DNA of 60,028 nucleotides from Cyanobacteria bacterium SZAS LIN-3. Lineage in GTDB: Bacteria; Cyanobacteriota; Vampirovibrionia; Obscuribacterales; Obscuribacteraceae. Position numbers and translations under genes: made by a program. A model generated the notes under the pieces. It did not search any database. It was not told the origin of the DNA and worked only from the letters and a program-made list of their open reading frames with translations. The stretch is from NCBI GenBank assembly GCA_018266215.1, contig JAFEAV010000033.1, positions 1-60,028 on the forward strand. Reading direction: 5' to 3'. Within the stretch, counting starts at the first letter, position 1. The number at the start of each line of letters is the position of its first letter. Shown here in pieces: positions 41,834 through 50,456 of the stretch.

Positions 41834-42789
41834 CTGTCACACCCGCTGAATACTACGGCAGCGTGTTCGCTGGCCTGACAAAGACATCAGGTAAGACCCT
41901 GGTCTCCTGCTGCTTTCACTCAGACCGTACACCGTCACTCTCCTTGAATCTTGATACCGGCTGGTACCACTGTTTCGCCTGCGGTGCCGGCGGTGACCTC
42001 ATCGACTTTTATATGAGGCGGTACAGTGTCGACTTCAAGCAGGCAAAGAGAGACTTAGGCGGTCAGGACAGTTGGCACTCTCAGCGGGTAGTTGCTCCAG
42101 TAAATCAGATCGTCGCTAAACCAAGAGCCCTACTGAGCTGGGAGTCTGCCCGTAAATTATGGAACAAAGGACAAGCGATCGCTGCTGTGGATCCTGTTGG
42201 CAAATATTTAGCCAGACGTGGTCTGACGCTGACAGCCTATCCCACATCCTTGCGCTATGTGCCAGCTCTCGGCTACTTCTCCGACAGTGCTGAGCCGGTC
42301 GGTTACTTCCCTGCAATGCTGGCCATCTTCCAGAATCAGGAAGAGCAGGTAACTGCCTTTCACAAGACCTATTTGACTGAGGATGGCCAGAAGCTGACAC
42401 TACAAATAGACAACTTCAAAGCCAAGAAACTAAGTAGGCCAACAGTGGACGAGGGCATCAGGGGGAGTGCTATCCGGCTGGGCCCAGTGGACAAAGTGGT
42501 TGCTATCGCCGAGGGTATAGAGACAGCCCTGTCTTATTCTCAGCTGACCGGTGTTCCCACCTGGGCCTCTGGGTACGCGGGCGGCATACCTACTGTCTGG
42601 TTGCCACCATCCGTTGAGACCGTTCACATCTGCATCGACAACGATGACGCAGGAATGAAAGCGGCAACGGCTCTCGAAGCCCGCCTCTTAAGTGAAGGCA
42701 AACAAGTCATAAAAAAACCGCTCCCTAGCGCCTGGACAGCAAGAAAGGGAGCGGATTGGAACAACGTTATTATGGAGTCAAAAATATAG
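41821..42789 (+). CDS. primase with CHC2 zinc finger and Toprim domain
   Basis: A 322-residue primase. The N-terminal zinc finger is CCFHSDRTPSLSLNLDTGWYHCFACGAGGDLIDF. The C-terminal Toprim domain has AIAEGIETALSYSQLTG and the metal acids HICIDNDDAGM. The middle links to the RNA polymerase basic region. It makes primers for replication of the element. Translation is coupled to the overlapping gene upstream, and the DUF3987 gene starts directly after its stop. Confidence 0.92.
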   Translation: MLALAVTPAEYYGSVFAGLTKTSGKTLVSCCFHSDRTPSLSLNLDTGWYHCFACGAGGDLIDFYMRRYSVDFKQAKRDLGGQDSWHSQRVVAPVNQIVAKPRALLSWESARKLWNKGQAIAAVDPVGKYLARRGLTLTAYPTSLRYVPALGYFSDSAEPVGYFPAMLAIFQNQEEQVTAFHKTYLTEDGQKLTLQIDNFKAKKLSRPTVDEGIRGSAIRLGPVDKVVAIAEGIETALSYSQLTGVPTWASGYAGGIPTVWLPPSVETVHICIDNDDAGMKAATALEARLLSEGKQVIKKPLPSAWTARKGADWNNVIMESKI

Positions 42790-44340
42790 ATGCTTACGCA
42801 AGAAAATAATACCACAGCTGGAGAGCCTATCTTCGACGATGTCGAAAGGCAGCCCGAGGCAATAATGTGGGAAGAGCCCTTGCTCTTTGGTGAAATAGTT
42901 ACACCGCCTGTGACGGCGGATGTGTTGCCACCATGGCTGCGTGACTATGTTCGGTCCGTCAGTGCATGCACCCAAACACCAGAGGGCATGGGCGTCATGA
43001 TGGCCCTCTCAGTCTTGGCGACATGTCTACAGAGAAAGTTCGTTATCTCACCGAAGCAAGGAGGCTACTCTGAACCACTCAGCCTTTGGACTGTGACGTC
43101 ACTACCGCCAGCCAGTAGGAAGTCTGCTGTAGTCGGTGCACTTACTCTCCCGCTCCAAGTCTGGGAGAAAGAGCAGGGCATAAAAATGAGGACGAAGATT
43201 GAAGAGGTGGCGGCTGAGCGTGTCGTAAACGACAAACGATGTGAAGATTTAAATAAAAAGGCAGCCAAGACTGACAGCACTGAGCAACGTAGAGAACTCC
43301 TCAAGGAAATTGCAGAGCTGAAGGCTTCTACTCCTGATGAGATGAGACCGCCTCAGCTCTACACTGGAGACGTAACGCCAGAGACTTTACAGAGTTTGCT
43401 TGTCGACCATAAAGAAAGAATGGCAGTGTTATCGGATGAGGGCGGCATCTTTGAGGTAATGGCTGGGCTGTACAGTGACGGCAAGGTCAATCTCGATGTT
43501 TTCTTGCAGGGCCATGCCGGCAGCCCTGTCAGAGTAAATCGCTCTCAGCGGTCCGTCACTCTTGAACGACCAGCTCTTTCTTTTGGGCTAACAGTCCAGC
43601 CCTCAGTGCTTGCCGACTTGGGCCAAGGCAACAAGAAGAGATTGCGTGGTAACGGCTGCTTGGCAAGATTTCTGTATCTTATTCCGGAATCTAATATCGG
43701 AAGTCGAGATGTAACCAGGAGCACGGCAGTCGGTGAAGGGCTGGTCTCTCAGTACGAGACGAATATCAGGCACTTACTGGCTATCGAGCCAGACCTTGAC
43801 GAACAAGGAAAAGCCGTTGAGTGTCGGTTGCTGTTAACGCCAGAGGCACTAGCCTCCTTCCAAAAATTTGCCCAGTACGTTGAGAACAACCAAGGCAGCG
43901 GAAGAGACTTTGAGCAAATTCAAGACTGGACTGGAAAGCTTCCCGGCGCGGCTCTCAGAGTTGCAGGGCTCTGTCACATTGCAGAATACGGAGCAAAGAC
44001 GAATCTAGTAGGCGTCGAAACTATGGAGCGTGCTCTGGACTTATGCCAGTCCTTAATTAGGCATGCCGAGGCTGCCTTTCAGATGATGGGCGCTGACCCA
44101 GGTATCGACGACGCAAAATATATTCTGGCTTGGCTAAGCCACCAGGGTGGTGACAAATTCCTCAAGCGCGATGTGCATCGTCTTGGCCGCTTCAAGAATT
44201 GCAAAGTCGATCGCCTTCACCGCGCACTTGATGTGTTGATTGACCGCAACATAATCAGTGGGAAGCATAAGAACCCGGCGACTGGAAAGCCAACCCAGTA
44301 CTACTATATAAACCCCATTCTAGTTATCAAGAGGAAATAA
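42790..44340 (+). CDS. DUF3987 replication-associated protein
   Basis: A 516-residue protein of the DUF3987/YfjI type, common next to primases in islands and phages and thought to be a helicase-like partner. It shows the family's PWLRDYVRSVSACTQTPEGMGVMMALSVLATCLQRKFVI start, TVTSLPPASRKSAVVGAL where a P-loop would lie (atypical), YTGDVTPETLQSLL, AVLSDEGGIFEVMAGLY and LDVFLQGHAG. ATG 42790 abuts the primase stop. The C-terminus has a winged-helix-like segment. Confidence 0.88.
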   Translation: MLTQENNTTAGEPIFDDVERQPEAIMWEEPLLFGEIVTPPVTADVLPPWLRDYVRSVSACTQTPEGMGVMMALSVLATCLQRKFVISPKQGGYSEPLSLWTVTSLPPASRKSAVVGALTLPLQVWEKEQGIKMRTKIEEVAAERVVNDKRCEDLNKKAAKTDSTEQRRELLKEIAELKASTPDEMRPPQLYTGDVTPETLQSLLVDHKERMAVLSDEGGIFEVMAGLYSDGKVNLDVFLQGHAGSPVRVNRSQRSVTLERPALSFGLTVQPSVLADLGQGNKKRLRGNGCLARFLYLIPESNIGSRDVTRSTAVGEGLVSQYETNIRHLLAIEPDLDEQGKAVECRLLLTPEALASFQKFAQYVENNQGSGRDFEQIQDWTGKLPGAALRVAGLCHIAEYGAKTNLVGVETMERALDLCQSLIRHAEAAFQMMGADPGIDDAKYILAWLSHQGGDKFLKRDVHRLGRFKNCKVDRLHRALDVLIDRNIISGKHKNPATGKPTQYYYINPILVIKRK

Positions 44341-44345
44341 CCATC

Positions 44346-44597
44346 ATGGGCTGGCGCGAGACTGAAGTAATTTCAAATCCCATCTCCCGGGACAAAGGGG
44401 ATTTTAGGGACAATCCCCCGGGAGGCCGAGAGCAAACCCTCAATGATTGGGTGGCGTCAATCAATCACTCAACCAGCCCCGGGGAAGTCTTGAGCATTGT
44501 TGACCGGTTCAGACAGGGAGCATGGTCGGATGACCAACGCGCTCATATAAGTCGAACTTATATAAGAAAGCTCGATGCCCTCAACTCCGACCCATAG
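44346..44597 (+). CDS. small hypothetical protein
   Basis: An 83-residue protein that follows the DUF3987 gene by 5 bases. Its first third is polar and rich in Asp, Arg and Pro (SNPISRDKGDFRDNPPGG); the rest looks helical. The N-terminal coding region is one arm of a 46-bp inverted repeat whose other arm lies near 55.5 kb. No family recognised. Confidence 0.55.
   Translation: MGWRETEVISNPISRDKGDFRDNPPGGREQTLNDWVASINHSTSPGEVLSIVDRFRQGAWSDDQRAHISRTYIRKLDALNSDP
44368..44413 (+). repeat. 46-bp inverted repeat, left arm
   Basis: The segment starting TAATTTCAAATCCCATCTCC is repeated in reverse complement at 55504-55549 with 44 of 46 bases identical. The arms bracket about 11 kb holding the large Gln-rich gene, the TIGR04255 cassette, the recombinases and the PIN-like gene. 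Confidence 0.85.
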
Positions 44598-44699
44598 CCA
44601 GCAGTCACCATTGGCGCCACTATGATGATATTTGAAAATGCTTATAATTTGGCTACAGCTGCCGCAGCTCCAGATTGATGCAATTTCCGGCACCCCCGG

Positions 44700-44716
44700 C
44701 CCGGCGCGGCGCCGGG
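44700..44716. terminator. GC-rich hairpin between convergent genes
   Basis: CCCGGCGC-G-GCGCCGGG is a perfect 8-bp inverted repeat between the ends of the 83-residue gene and the large Gln-rich gene. Its place between convergent genes fits a bidirectional terminator, but no long T tract follows on either side. Confidence 0.4.
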
Positions 44717-44769
44717 CGGTTGTGAACAAACTACAGAGTTTTCTGAAATCCGAAAAGTATATAGAGACG

Positions 44770-47676
44770 CTACCTGCGGCTGCTCATGCCCATTCCAGCA
44801 AGAACCAGCGCTGCGTAGTTGCTGCCGGGTGCGATCACCTTTGGTTTTTTCTCGCCGGAGTTGCCGATATTACCCACGTTCCCCGAGGGGTGATGAGTGA
44901 AGGTAAGAGCGGAGCTCGGACGCGCGGGGTTAATTGCCTGCAGATGTGTATGCGGATTGATAGTGCCGATAGTGTCGGCACCTTGCGGTGTTTCTCCCAC
45001 GGTTTCCCAGAACGGGCGATGTCTTCCACCAGGTTCTGCCGGCGGCTTCTGTGCAATCAGCGGCTGAGGCTGACCAATTTTGTCTAAGCCGCCAGCGTTC
45101 GACCAACCTGCCATTTCAATCAGTCGAGAGTAAGCCACAGGGTTGGAGTGAGAGCGCTCAACAAAGTAGCGAACAAGCTCAGGGTCAGTGAGTGGTGTAC
45201 CGTTCTTCAGGCCGCGGCTCTCAGGGGTCACGCTCGGCTTAATGGCCAGGCTGGCTTCTCTCTGAAAAGCTCTTTCAGCATTCTGACTTATCATCTGGTC
45301 ACCTTGTGCCGCCGCTCTCTTCAAAGCTTCGTAAGTTCTACCCACTGCCACACCGGGAGCAGCCCACATAGCACCAGGCAGATTGGCAACGGCGGAGCCA
45401 AGCACAGCGGCGAGGATGTGTGTATTGTCTCGCTCATTGGGAGGGAGTACTGGGACACCGTTCTTGAACTGCACCGGGGGAACTGCCGGCGGTTTCTGTT
45501 GCGGTGCCGCTTGGGGGGCAGCCTGCGGAGCCGCTTGAGGAGCGCCCTGGGGTTGGCCCTGCATAGCAGCATAGAGCTGCTGCATGTTGGGAGCTCCAGC
45601 CTGTGGAGGCGGTGCGAAGTTGGCATTGGTAGGCATCGCCTGAGGCTGACCTTGCGGGAAGCTCATAGGCACGGCGCCGGGCGGAGGTTGCATCTGGCCC
45701 TGAGTGAATTGAGCATAGCCTTGCTGCACAGGCGCCTGCATCTGCTGCTGGATGGTGCCGGCTCCGAGCATCGCGGCTGGTACCGGGCCAGTCACTTCAT
45801 ACTTGCCGGTCTTGCCTTGCTTGGCTGTGATGCTGTTAAGGTCCAGTCCGGGTATGCCGAGGGACATTGCCTGGTTCATCATGTACTGAGCGACGGCCTT
45901 AGACTGAGGCGATGCAAATGGGTTTTGTGTCAGCTTATTCGCACCATCAAGCATCTGAAGCATTGACTCCATCGGAGCTTTGGCAATGCCTTGCTGTTTC
46001 GCCACACCTGTCAGGATATCGTTGTGTAAGCTTTGGAACTTAGCCAAGACGTCTGCGGGCCGTGTGTCGATGGCGTTCTGATAGTCAATCTGCGCCTTAC
46101 CGGCGGCGGCCACCGCCTGGTTGGAGGAAGCGATCGCTTTCATTTGGTCAGCGCCGTACTCTTGCTGCTTATGTGCGTAATCAATGCGCGCGGATTCATT
46201 GCGCGCCTGCTCGCCTGCGATATCCGAATCCTTGAGGAGTGTCTTTTTAATCAGCTCGATAGCCTTAAGGGCAGCATCGGCCTCAGCTGACTGAGCAGAG
46301 GCAAGAGCTTGAGAGTCACGAGGAAGACCCAGATAGGGCTCCAAGAAAGGAAACTGAGAGGCAAGTGCTGCGCGTTCTTCCGGTCCAGCTTTCACGAACT
46401 CAGTTATCAGGTTTGATTTCTGATACTCGGTTATGGCACCGGCAGCTTTGGCATGAGCCTCTAATTCCATCTGCTTACGCTGGTCTTCGCGGTCCTGGGT
46501 GTAGGCCACCTTCTCCATTTCATTGGCACTTTTAAAGCGCTCAAGAGCGATGGCAGCTTCGGCTGCGCGCTGAGCTTTCCAATTCTCATAAGCCAGCTTC
46601 TGTGCTCGGGGGGAGATTGCAAGGCCGATTTGTTGCAACCAATTACCGACAGAGCGACGGGGCGAACCAGGGACGGGGCCGGGTTGACCACCGAGAGACT
46701 GAGCAGGCGTCAAGGGCGGGGAGTTAGCCACCGTTGCATCAGGTCCATAAATCTGTTTGAGCGCCTGGTCAGCTTGAGAGACTTGAGGAGTCTGAGCTTG
46801 AGGCATGTAATCAGGGACCGGCGCACCGGGTACTATTTGCGGCGTCTGGCTGGCCATAAGAACTTGAGGCACTTCCTGGCCGATGCGCATGACGCCGGGC
46901 TGATTGGCTGATACTGTTTGTGGTGCCACCGTGTTGCGGATATTCTCTACCGTGTCGGCAAAAGCTCCGGCTGCGCCAAAGGGATGCAGTGAACCGGTTG
47001 TACCATAATTTCTGCTTTGCAAAGCACGCGCTGCTTCCGCCACACCACTCAAGTTAGTAGGTGAAGCACCAGACACAGACGCAAGCTGTGGAGGTTTATA
47101 GGAGCTGTCATAGTTGCTAGCCACCAGCTGCGGAGCATCAGGTCTCCGGCCAATGGCGTAGTCAACAAAGCTGTTGATGTTGTTCTGGAAGGACGGCAGG
47201 TCCAGTGAGTTGGTATTGGCCCAGCCCGGTATGGCCGGGTTCTGGAGCTTCTGCATCACAGTGTTATTCGTGACCCAGGAGTTATTCTGTTGCGTCGGAT
47301 CGAAGGTGACAGTTGTGGTACCGCCGCCGGCAGTAGCCGTGGCTCCGTTGCCCTGGCTACCTTTGCCACCAGAGCTAGTGGTAGTGACACCGCCAGAGAT
47401 AGAGCCGGAGGAAGTGCCGCCAGTAGTGTTATTAGAAGTGGCGCCGCCCTGGAGCGGATTGCTGGAGCTGCCTGCCGGGTGAGTAATTGCCGGGTCATAT
47501 GGGTTGACGTAACCGGAGGCTGCGAGCTGCTGGGCGATAGTTGGAGTCGGTGCGACTGGGGCGGGAGTGCTTACGGTCGGAGGAGGTGTGCCATAAATTA
47601 GCTGGCCGCCCGCTCCCACATAAGTGTTGGGTATCCCGCCAGGCGCTTGCCCAACTCCGCCTCTTACATCTGACAT
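44770..47676 (-). CDS. very large Gln/Ala/Pro-rich protein of unknown function
   Basis: A 968-residue protein, the largest gene of the element. ATG 47676 (MSDVRGG) has GGAG 6 bases upstream. The first 150 residues are Gly/Thr/Ser/Pro rich; about residues 360-580 look like long charged helices (AYENWKAQRAAEAAIALERFK type); about 640-760 are Gln/Pro/Ala/Met rich with AAPQ repeats; the rest is mixed with a Pro/Gly tail. There is no signal peptide. Such composition occurs in phage internal or scaffold-like proteins, but I cannot place it. It is transcribed against the replication block. Confidence 0.75.
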   Translation of the reverse strand: MSDVRGGVGQAPGGIPNTYVGAGGQLIYGTPPPTVSTPAPVAPTPTIAQQLAASGYVNPYDPAITHPAGSSSNPLQGGATSNNTTGGTSSGSISGGVTTTSSGGKGSQGNGATATAGGGTTTVTFDPTQQNNSWVTNNTVMQKLQNPAIPGWANTNSLDLPSFQNNINSFVDYAIGRRPDAPQLVASNYDSSYKPPQLASVSGASPTNLSGVAEAARALQSRNYGTTGSLHPFGAAGAFADTVENIRNTVAPQTVSANQPGVMRIGQEVPQVLMASQTPQIVPGAPVPDYMPQAQTPQVSQADQALKQIYGPDATVANSPPLTPAQSLGGQPGPVPGSPRRSVGNWLQQIGLAISPRAQKLAYENWKAQRAAEAAIALERFKSANEMEKVAYTQDREDQRKQMELEAHAKAAGAITEYQKSNLITEFVKAGPEERAALASQFPFLEPYLGLPRDSQALASAQSAEADAALKAIELIKKTLLKDSDIAGEQARNESARIDYAHKQQEYGADQMKAIASSNQAVAAAGKAQIDYQNAIDTRPADVLAKFQSLHNDILTGVAKQQGIAKAPMESMLQMLDGANKLTQNPFASPQSKAVAQYMMNQAMSLGIPGLDLNSITAKQGKTGKYEVTGPVPAAMLGAGTIQQQMQAPVQQGYAQFTQGQMQPPPGAVPMSFPQGQPQAMPTNANFAPPPQAGAPNMQQLYAAMQGQPQGAPQAAPQAAPQAAPQQKPPAVPPVQFKNGVPVLPPNERDNTHILAAVLGSAVANLPGAMWAAPGVAVGRTYEALKRAAAQGDQMISQNAERAFQREASLAIKPSVTPESRGLKNGTPLTDPELVRYFVERSHSNPVAYSRLIEMAGWSNAGGLDKIGQPQPLIAQKPPAEPGGRHRPFWETVGETPQGADTIGTINPHTHLQAINPARPSSALTFTHHPSGNVGNIGNSGEKKPKVIAPGSNYAALVLAGMGMSSRR

Positions 47677-47801
47677 TGTTGTCTCCATTGAATCAGTCAC
47701 ATAAACCCGCAGTGGCTCTAGCAATTAGGCACGCAGATTATCAACAATTTCAATATAGGCGGTACTACCGGCAGTATCAATACATATTTTCCGGTGGCTG
47801 G

Positions 47802-47996
47802 ATGGCTCAACGCTGCACTATTTGCGGCAGCCCGCGGCATCAGTCAGCGACAGACGGGAAGTGTCTTTTAATAACCCTCAGAGACAAAGGCAATAGTCTT
47901 AGCAATCCGCGGCACCGCTTGCATGATGTGGGATGCCATTTGAGTAGTATTGACTTTGTGTTCCGGCTGAGCCAGGCAGACCGCCCCAGACTGTGA
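47802..47996 (+). CDS. possible small zinc-binding protein
   Basis: A 64-residue frame starting MAQRCTICGSPRH, with a further Cys in DGKCLL; a CxxC near the N-terminus followed by basic residues resembles small phage zinc proteins. A weak GGTGG lies about 5 bases before the ATG. It is in the 450-base gap between the large Gln-rich gene and the TIGR04255 gene, where I see nothing else clear. Low certainty. Confidence 0.3.
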   Translation: MAQRCTICGSPRHQSATDGKCLLITLRDKGNSLSNPRHRLHDVGCHLSSIDFVFRLSQADRPRL

Positions 47997-48128
47997 AACT
48001 GCCAACAATGCTATTGCTCCACCTAGTAGCAATTAACCTTCTATCAGCTGCACCTGAAAACGCGGTGAAGCCTTTCTCTATGGGCGCTGCCGCGCTCTTG
48101 GCAGCAGGCTGGTTAAGAAAGTCTGACC

Positions 48129-48956
48129 TTGCCTTTTGACCCAGCTTTGTGTAGAGTTCAACCCAGCCCCTACCGCGAAATAAAAGTGACGACTACCAAA
48201 CCGCCGCTCGTTGAAGTCATATGCGGAGTAACATTTGAACCGCTGCAGGAGCTGAAACCATTCCAGTACGGTCTTGTTTGGCAGCATTTTAAGCAGTTTG
48301 GATACTCAAGCTGTGAGGAACAAGCGCCCATTATTCTTCAAATCGAAATGCCTGATAGCACTGCCCAAGGTTTTCCTGACCCCTTTGGCAATACTCGTCT
48401 TGTATTTACTAACCCGACCGATAATTCGGTGGTGCAGTTCCAGAAGGACCGCTTCCTTACTGACTGGAGACCTTCTCTAGACGGCAGTCCATACCCCGGA
48501 TTCGATAAAGTCTACCCGCGGTTTTCAGAATATTTTAAGGAGTTCGTGAAGGTAATCACGGACCTGGGCACCCCAAAACCGCCCAAAATAGTTCAATTTG
48601 AGCTGACCTATTTGAATCAGCTGTTCCAGGGCGAGCACTGGGAAGGCCTAGGAAAGCTTTCGAAGTTGTTTCCCTTTATGACCGATCTTCCCGACACTCC
48701 CGGTATGGCCCACCCGGAAGGGTTCGCCTTTGGAATTAATTTTCTACGGGAGAACTTTGGCGGCAGACTACACGTCCAATGTGGTACAGCCGTTGAACTC
48801 AAAGGGAAGAACAAGATGTTGCAGGTTAATTTTACGGCGAGAGGATTGGGGGAATATACAACTTACGAAAAGGTGGATGAGTGGTTTAAATTGGCCCACG
48901 CGGAATTGAGGGCGACCCATGCAGGACTATTTTCAAAAGAACTTCAAGAAGAATAG
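48129..48956 (+). CDS. TIGR04255 family protein
   Basis: The 275-residue protein shows the TIGR04255 pattern: KPPLVEVICGVTFEPLQELKPFQ, then VVQFQKDRFLTDWRPSLDGSPYPGFDKVYPRFSEYFKEF. Family function is unknown; members are scattered in mobile and accessory regions. The start is TTG at 48129 or GTG at 48186; neither has a strong ribosome site. It is followed by two unknown genes on the same strand at 15 and 10 bases, forming a compact cassette. Confidence 0.8.
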   Translation: MPFDPALCRVQPSPYREIKVTTTKPPLVEVICGVTFEPLQELKPFQYGLVWQHFKQFGYSSCEEQAPIILQIEMPDSTAQGFPDPFGNTRLVFTNPTDNSVVQFQKDRFLTDWRPSLDGSPYPGFDKVYPRFSEYFKEFVKVITDLGTPKPPKIVQFELTYLNQLFQGEHWEGLGKLSKLFPFMTDLPDTPGMAHPEGFAFGINFLRENFGGRLHVQCGTAVELKGKNKMLQVNFTARGLGEYTTYEKVDEWFKLAHAELRATHAGLFSKELQEE

Positions 48957-48971
48957 CGGAGTTTGAACGTA

Positions 48972-49301
48972 ATGGATTATGTAGCTGTAACTGAGATTCC
49001 AGAAGCGATTTATCGCCTTGCCCCGTCACATGTGGGAAAACCACCGGCTAACTTTGACAATCCCCGGGTTTCGCTGGATCCTTTGACCACTGGGTTGACG
49101 CTCAACGTAACTTTGAGAATGGGTAATGGTGGCAGCGGTGATACTGCTGTTACTTATAATTTCCCATCCTCGAAAACTCCATTCCTTGATAGAGTAAAAC
49201 GAAATAATTTGAATGTTCTTCGAGATATTGCTCGAAAGTTGGAAGCGGCGGCAGAGGCGGAAGCTATAGACTGGGACGGTTATGAGTCACTAGAGGAATA
49301 A
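48972..49301 (+). CDS. hypothetical protein, 109 aa (TIGR04255 cassette)
   Basis: Small mixed alpha/beta-looking protein with no named domain: an early TEIPEAIYRLAP segment, strands around TLNVTLRMG, and an acidic C-terminus (EAEAIDWDGYESLEE). GGAG lies 10 bases before the ATG at 48972; a TTG at 48963 is an alternative. It lies between the TIGR04255 gene and a 217-residue unknown gene, which suggests a joint function. Confidence 0.65.
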   Translation: MDYVAVTEIPEAIYRLAPSHVGKPPANFDNPRVSLDPLTTGLTLNVTLRMGNGGSGDTAVTYNFPSSKTPFLDRVKRNNLNVLRDIARKLEAAAEAEAIDWDGYESLEE

Positions 49302-49311
49302 GCCACCTTAG

Positions 49312-49965
49312 ATGATTTATGAGGTCCCCGCACTAGAGGACGATATTCGCCAAGGGGATATTTTCCTGGGTATACCGGATCTCAACATTAGCCTCAAAAG
49401 CCTGAGTGTGGTCAATGGACCAGAGGACGCACAGCCCGTAATAATGACCTGGGAGCAGCTGGTTTCCGGCCGTGGACAAGACTCGGCATCCTTCGACAAC
49501 GTCGGTGTGGTGGCTGCTATGACATTGGTCAACGCCATAGTTATTACGCAGACTTGTGATGCCGTTCGTTCGCCATTTATTACGCTAAGTCAGATTAAGC
49601 CTTTAGCTAGTATCGACGGGACTTTTAAGGACTTAAGTACGGCAAAATTTGTGAGTAGATTGCCGCTGCAATCGCGACAAAACCTGAAATGGTTCTACCT
49701 GCCACCGGATGCGGTACTAAATTCTACGGAAAGACTGGGGGCGGATTTTAGAATAACTATCCGGTTGCAACGAGAAGATTTAGAAGGACTTAAGGAGCGG
49801 CGTGTAGCGCGCTTGAATGAGGTCGCATACGAACATTTTAGAGAGCGCCTTGCTGACTTTTTTCGGCGATATGCCTACGATGAATGGTATTCGTTCAACA
49901 AAGAAGAGCTTGTCGAATACAAAATTAAAAACCCAGCTTCGCAGCCATTTAAGTGGCAAGAGTAG
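49312..49965 (+). CDS. hypothetical protein, 217 aa (TIGR04255 cassette)
   Basis: Begins IYEVPALEDDIRQGDIFLGIPD and contains AIVITQTCDAVRSPFITLSQI, a pattern I have seen in uncharacterised proteins of accessory regions with a conserved TQxCD motif; the Cys-Asp may be functionally important. The second half is charged and helical. It is the last gene of the cassette. Function unknown. Confidence 0.65.
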   Translation: MIYEVPALEDDIRQGDIFLGIPDLNISLKSLSVVNGPEDAQPVIMTWEQLVSGRGQDSASFDNVGVVAAMTLVNAIVITQTCDAVRSPFITLSQIKPLASIDGTFKDLSTAKFVSRLPLQSRQNLKWFYLPPDAVLNSTERLGADFRITIRLQREDLEGLKERRVARLNEVAYEHFRERLADFFRRYAYDEWYSFNKEELVEYKIKNPASQPFKWQE

Positions 49966-49976
49966 GGGCGAATTAT

Positions 49977-50456
49977 TCAACGTCGGCACCGACACCTTGA
50001 GCGGTCTTGCTGGGTCATTGACTGTTGATGACAGTGACACAGGCAGAAACTGTCATGGCGAGTGGCTGAAACGAAGTAACGGTAAAAGGCTAAGCCGTCT
50101 TTGACCTGCCTCAGTCCAGTCTTACAGAGATGGGCAGTAGCACGGCGGTCGCTGGCCAGATAAACAAAGTCGGTATCAGCACAATAGACATGCTCATCAC
50201 CGAGCGGTCCTATCCTGGCTTGCACTCCCAGCCGATAGCCCAAGTCTATCCACTTGGTTGCGCTCACTATAATTCTTATCTCAGCCTCTTCTCCTTGACC
50301 AAGAAACGATTGCGCAGTTTGCCCCCAACCCCATGGCGCCAGAGGTGACCATTCAATAGCCGGGTAGCATTCGGCAAGCTTTTGGCGCAGTTTCTCCGCA
50401 AGGGCCCTCTGATGCTGAGGCTTTAAAAGAACAGGGGCTTTCAGTGCATTGGTCAT
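49977..50456 (-). CDS. hypothetical protein coupled to a serine recombinase
   Basis: A 159-residue product whose ATG overlaps the stop of the upstream recombinase as ATGA, which argues that it is a real, coupled gene. The N-terminus is helical (QRALAEKLRQKLAECYPAIEW) and the middle has beta strands (AEIRIIVSATKWIDLGYRLGV). The end is Cys/Arg rich (LCHCHQQ ... CRCRR). No family recognised; it may assist or control the recombinase. Confidence 0.6.
   Translation of the reverse strand: MTNALKAPVLLKPQHQRALAEKLRQKLAECYPAIEWSPLAPWGWGQTAQSFLGQGEEAEIRIIVSATKWIDLGYRLGVQARIGPLGDEHVYCADTDFVYLASDRRATAHLCKTGLRQVKDGLAFYRYFVSATRHDSFCLCHCHQQSMTQQDRSRCRCRR

Noticed and set aside
45481..45545. Possible tandem repeat or CRISPR-like array in the large Gln-rich gene
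   Set aside because: The repetition encodes AAPQ peptide repeats in frame; unit length and lack of spacers exclude CRISPR.
47174..47601. Open frames opposite the Gly/Thr/Ser-rich start of the large Gln-rich gene
   Set aside because: Low-complexity coding on the minus strand leaves the opposite frames open; no ribosome site or family match.
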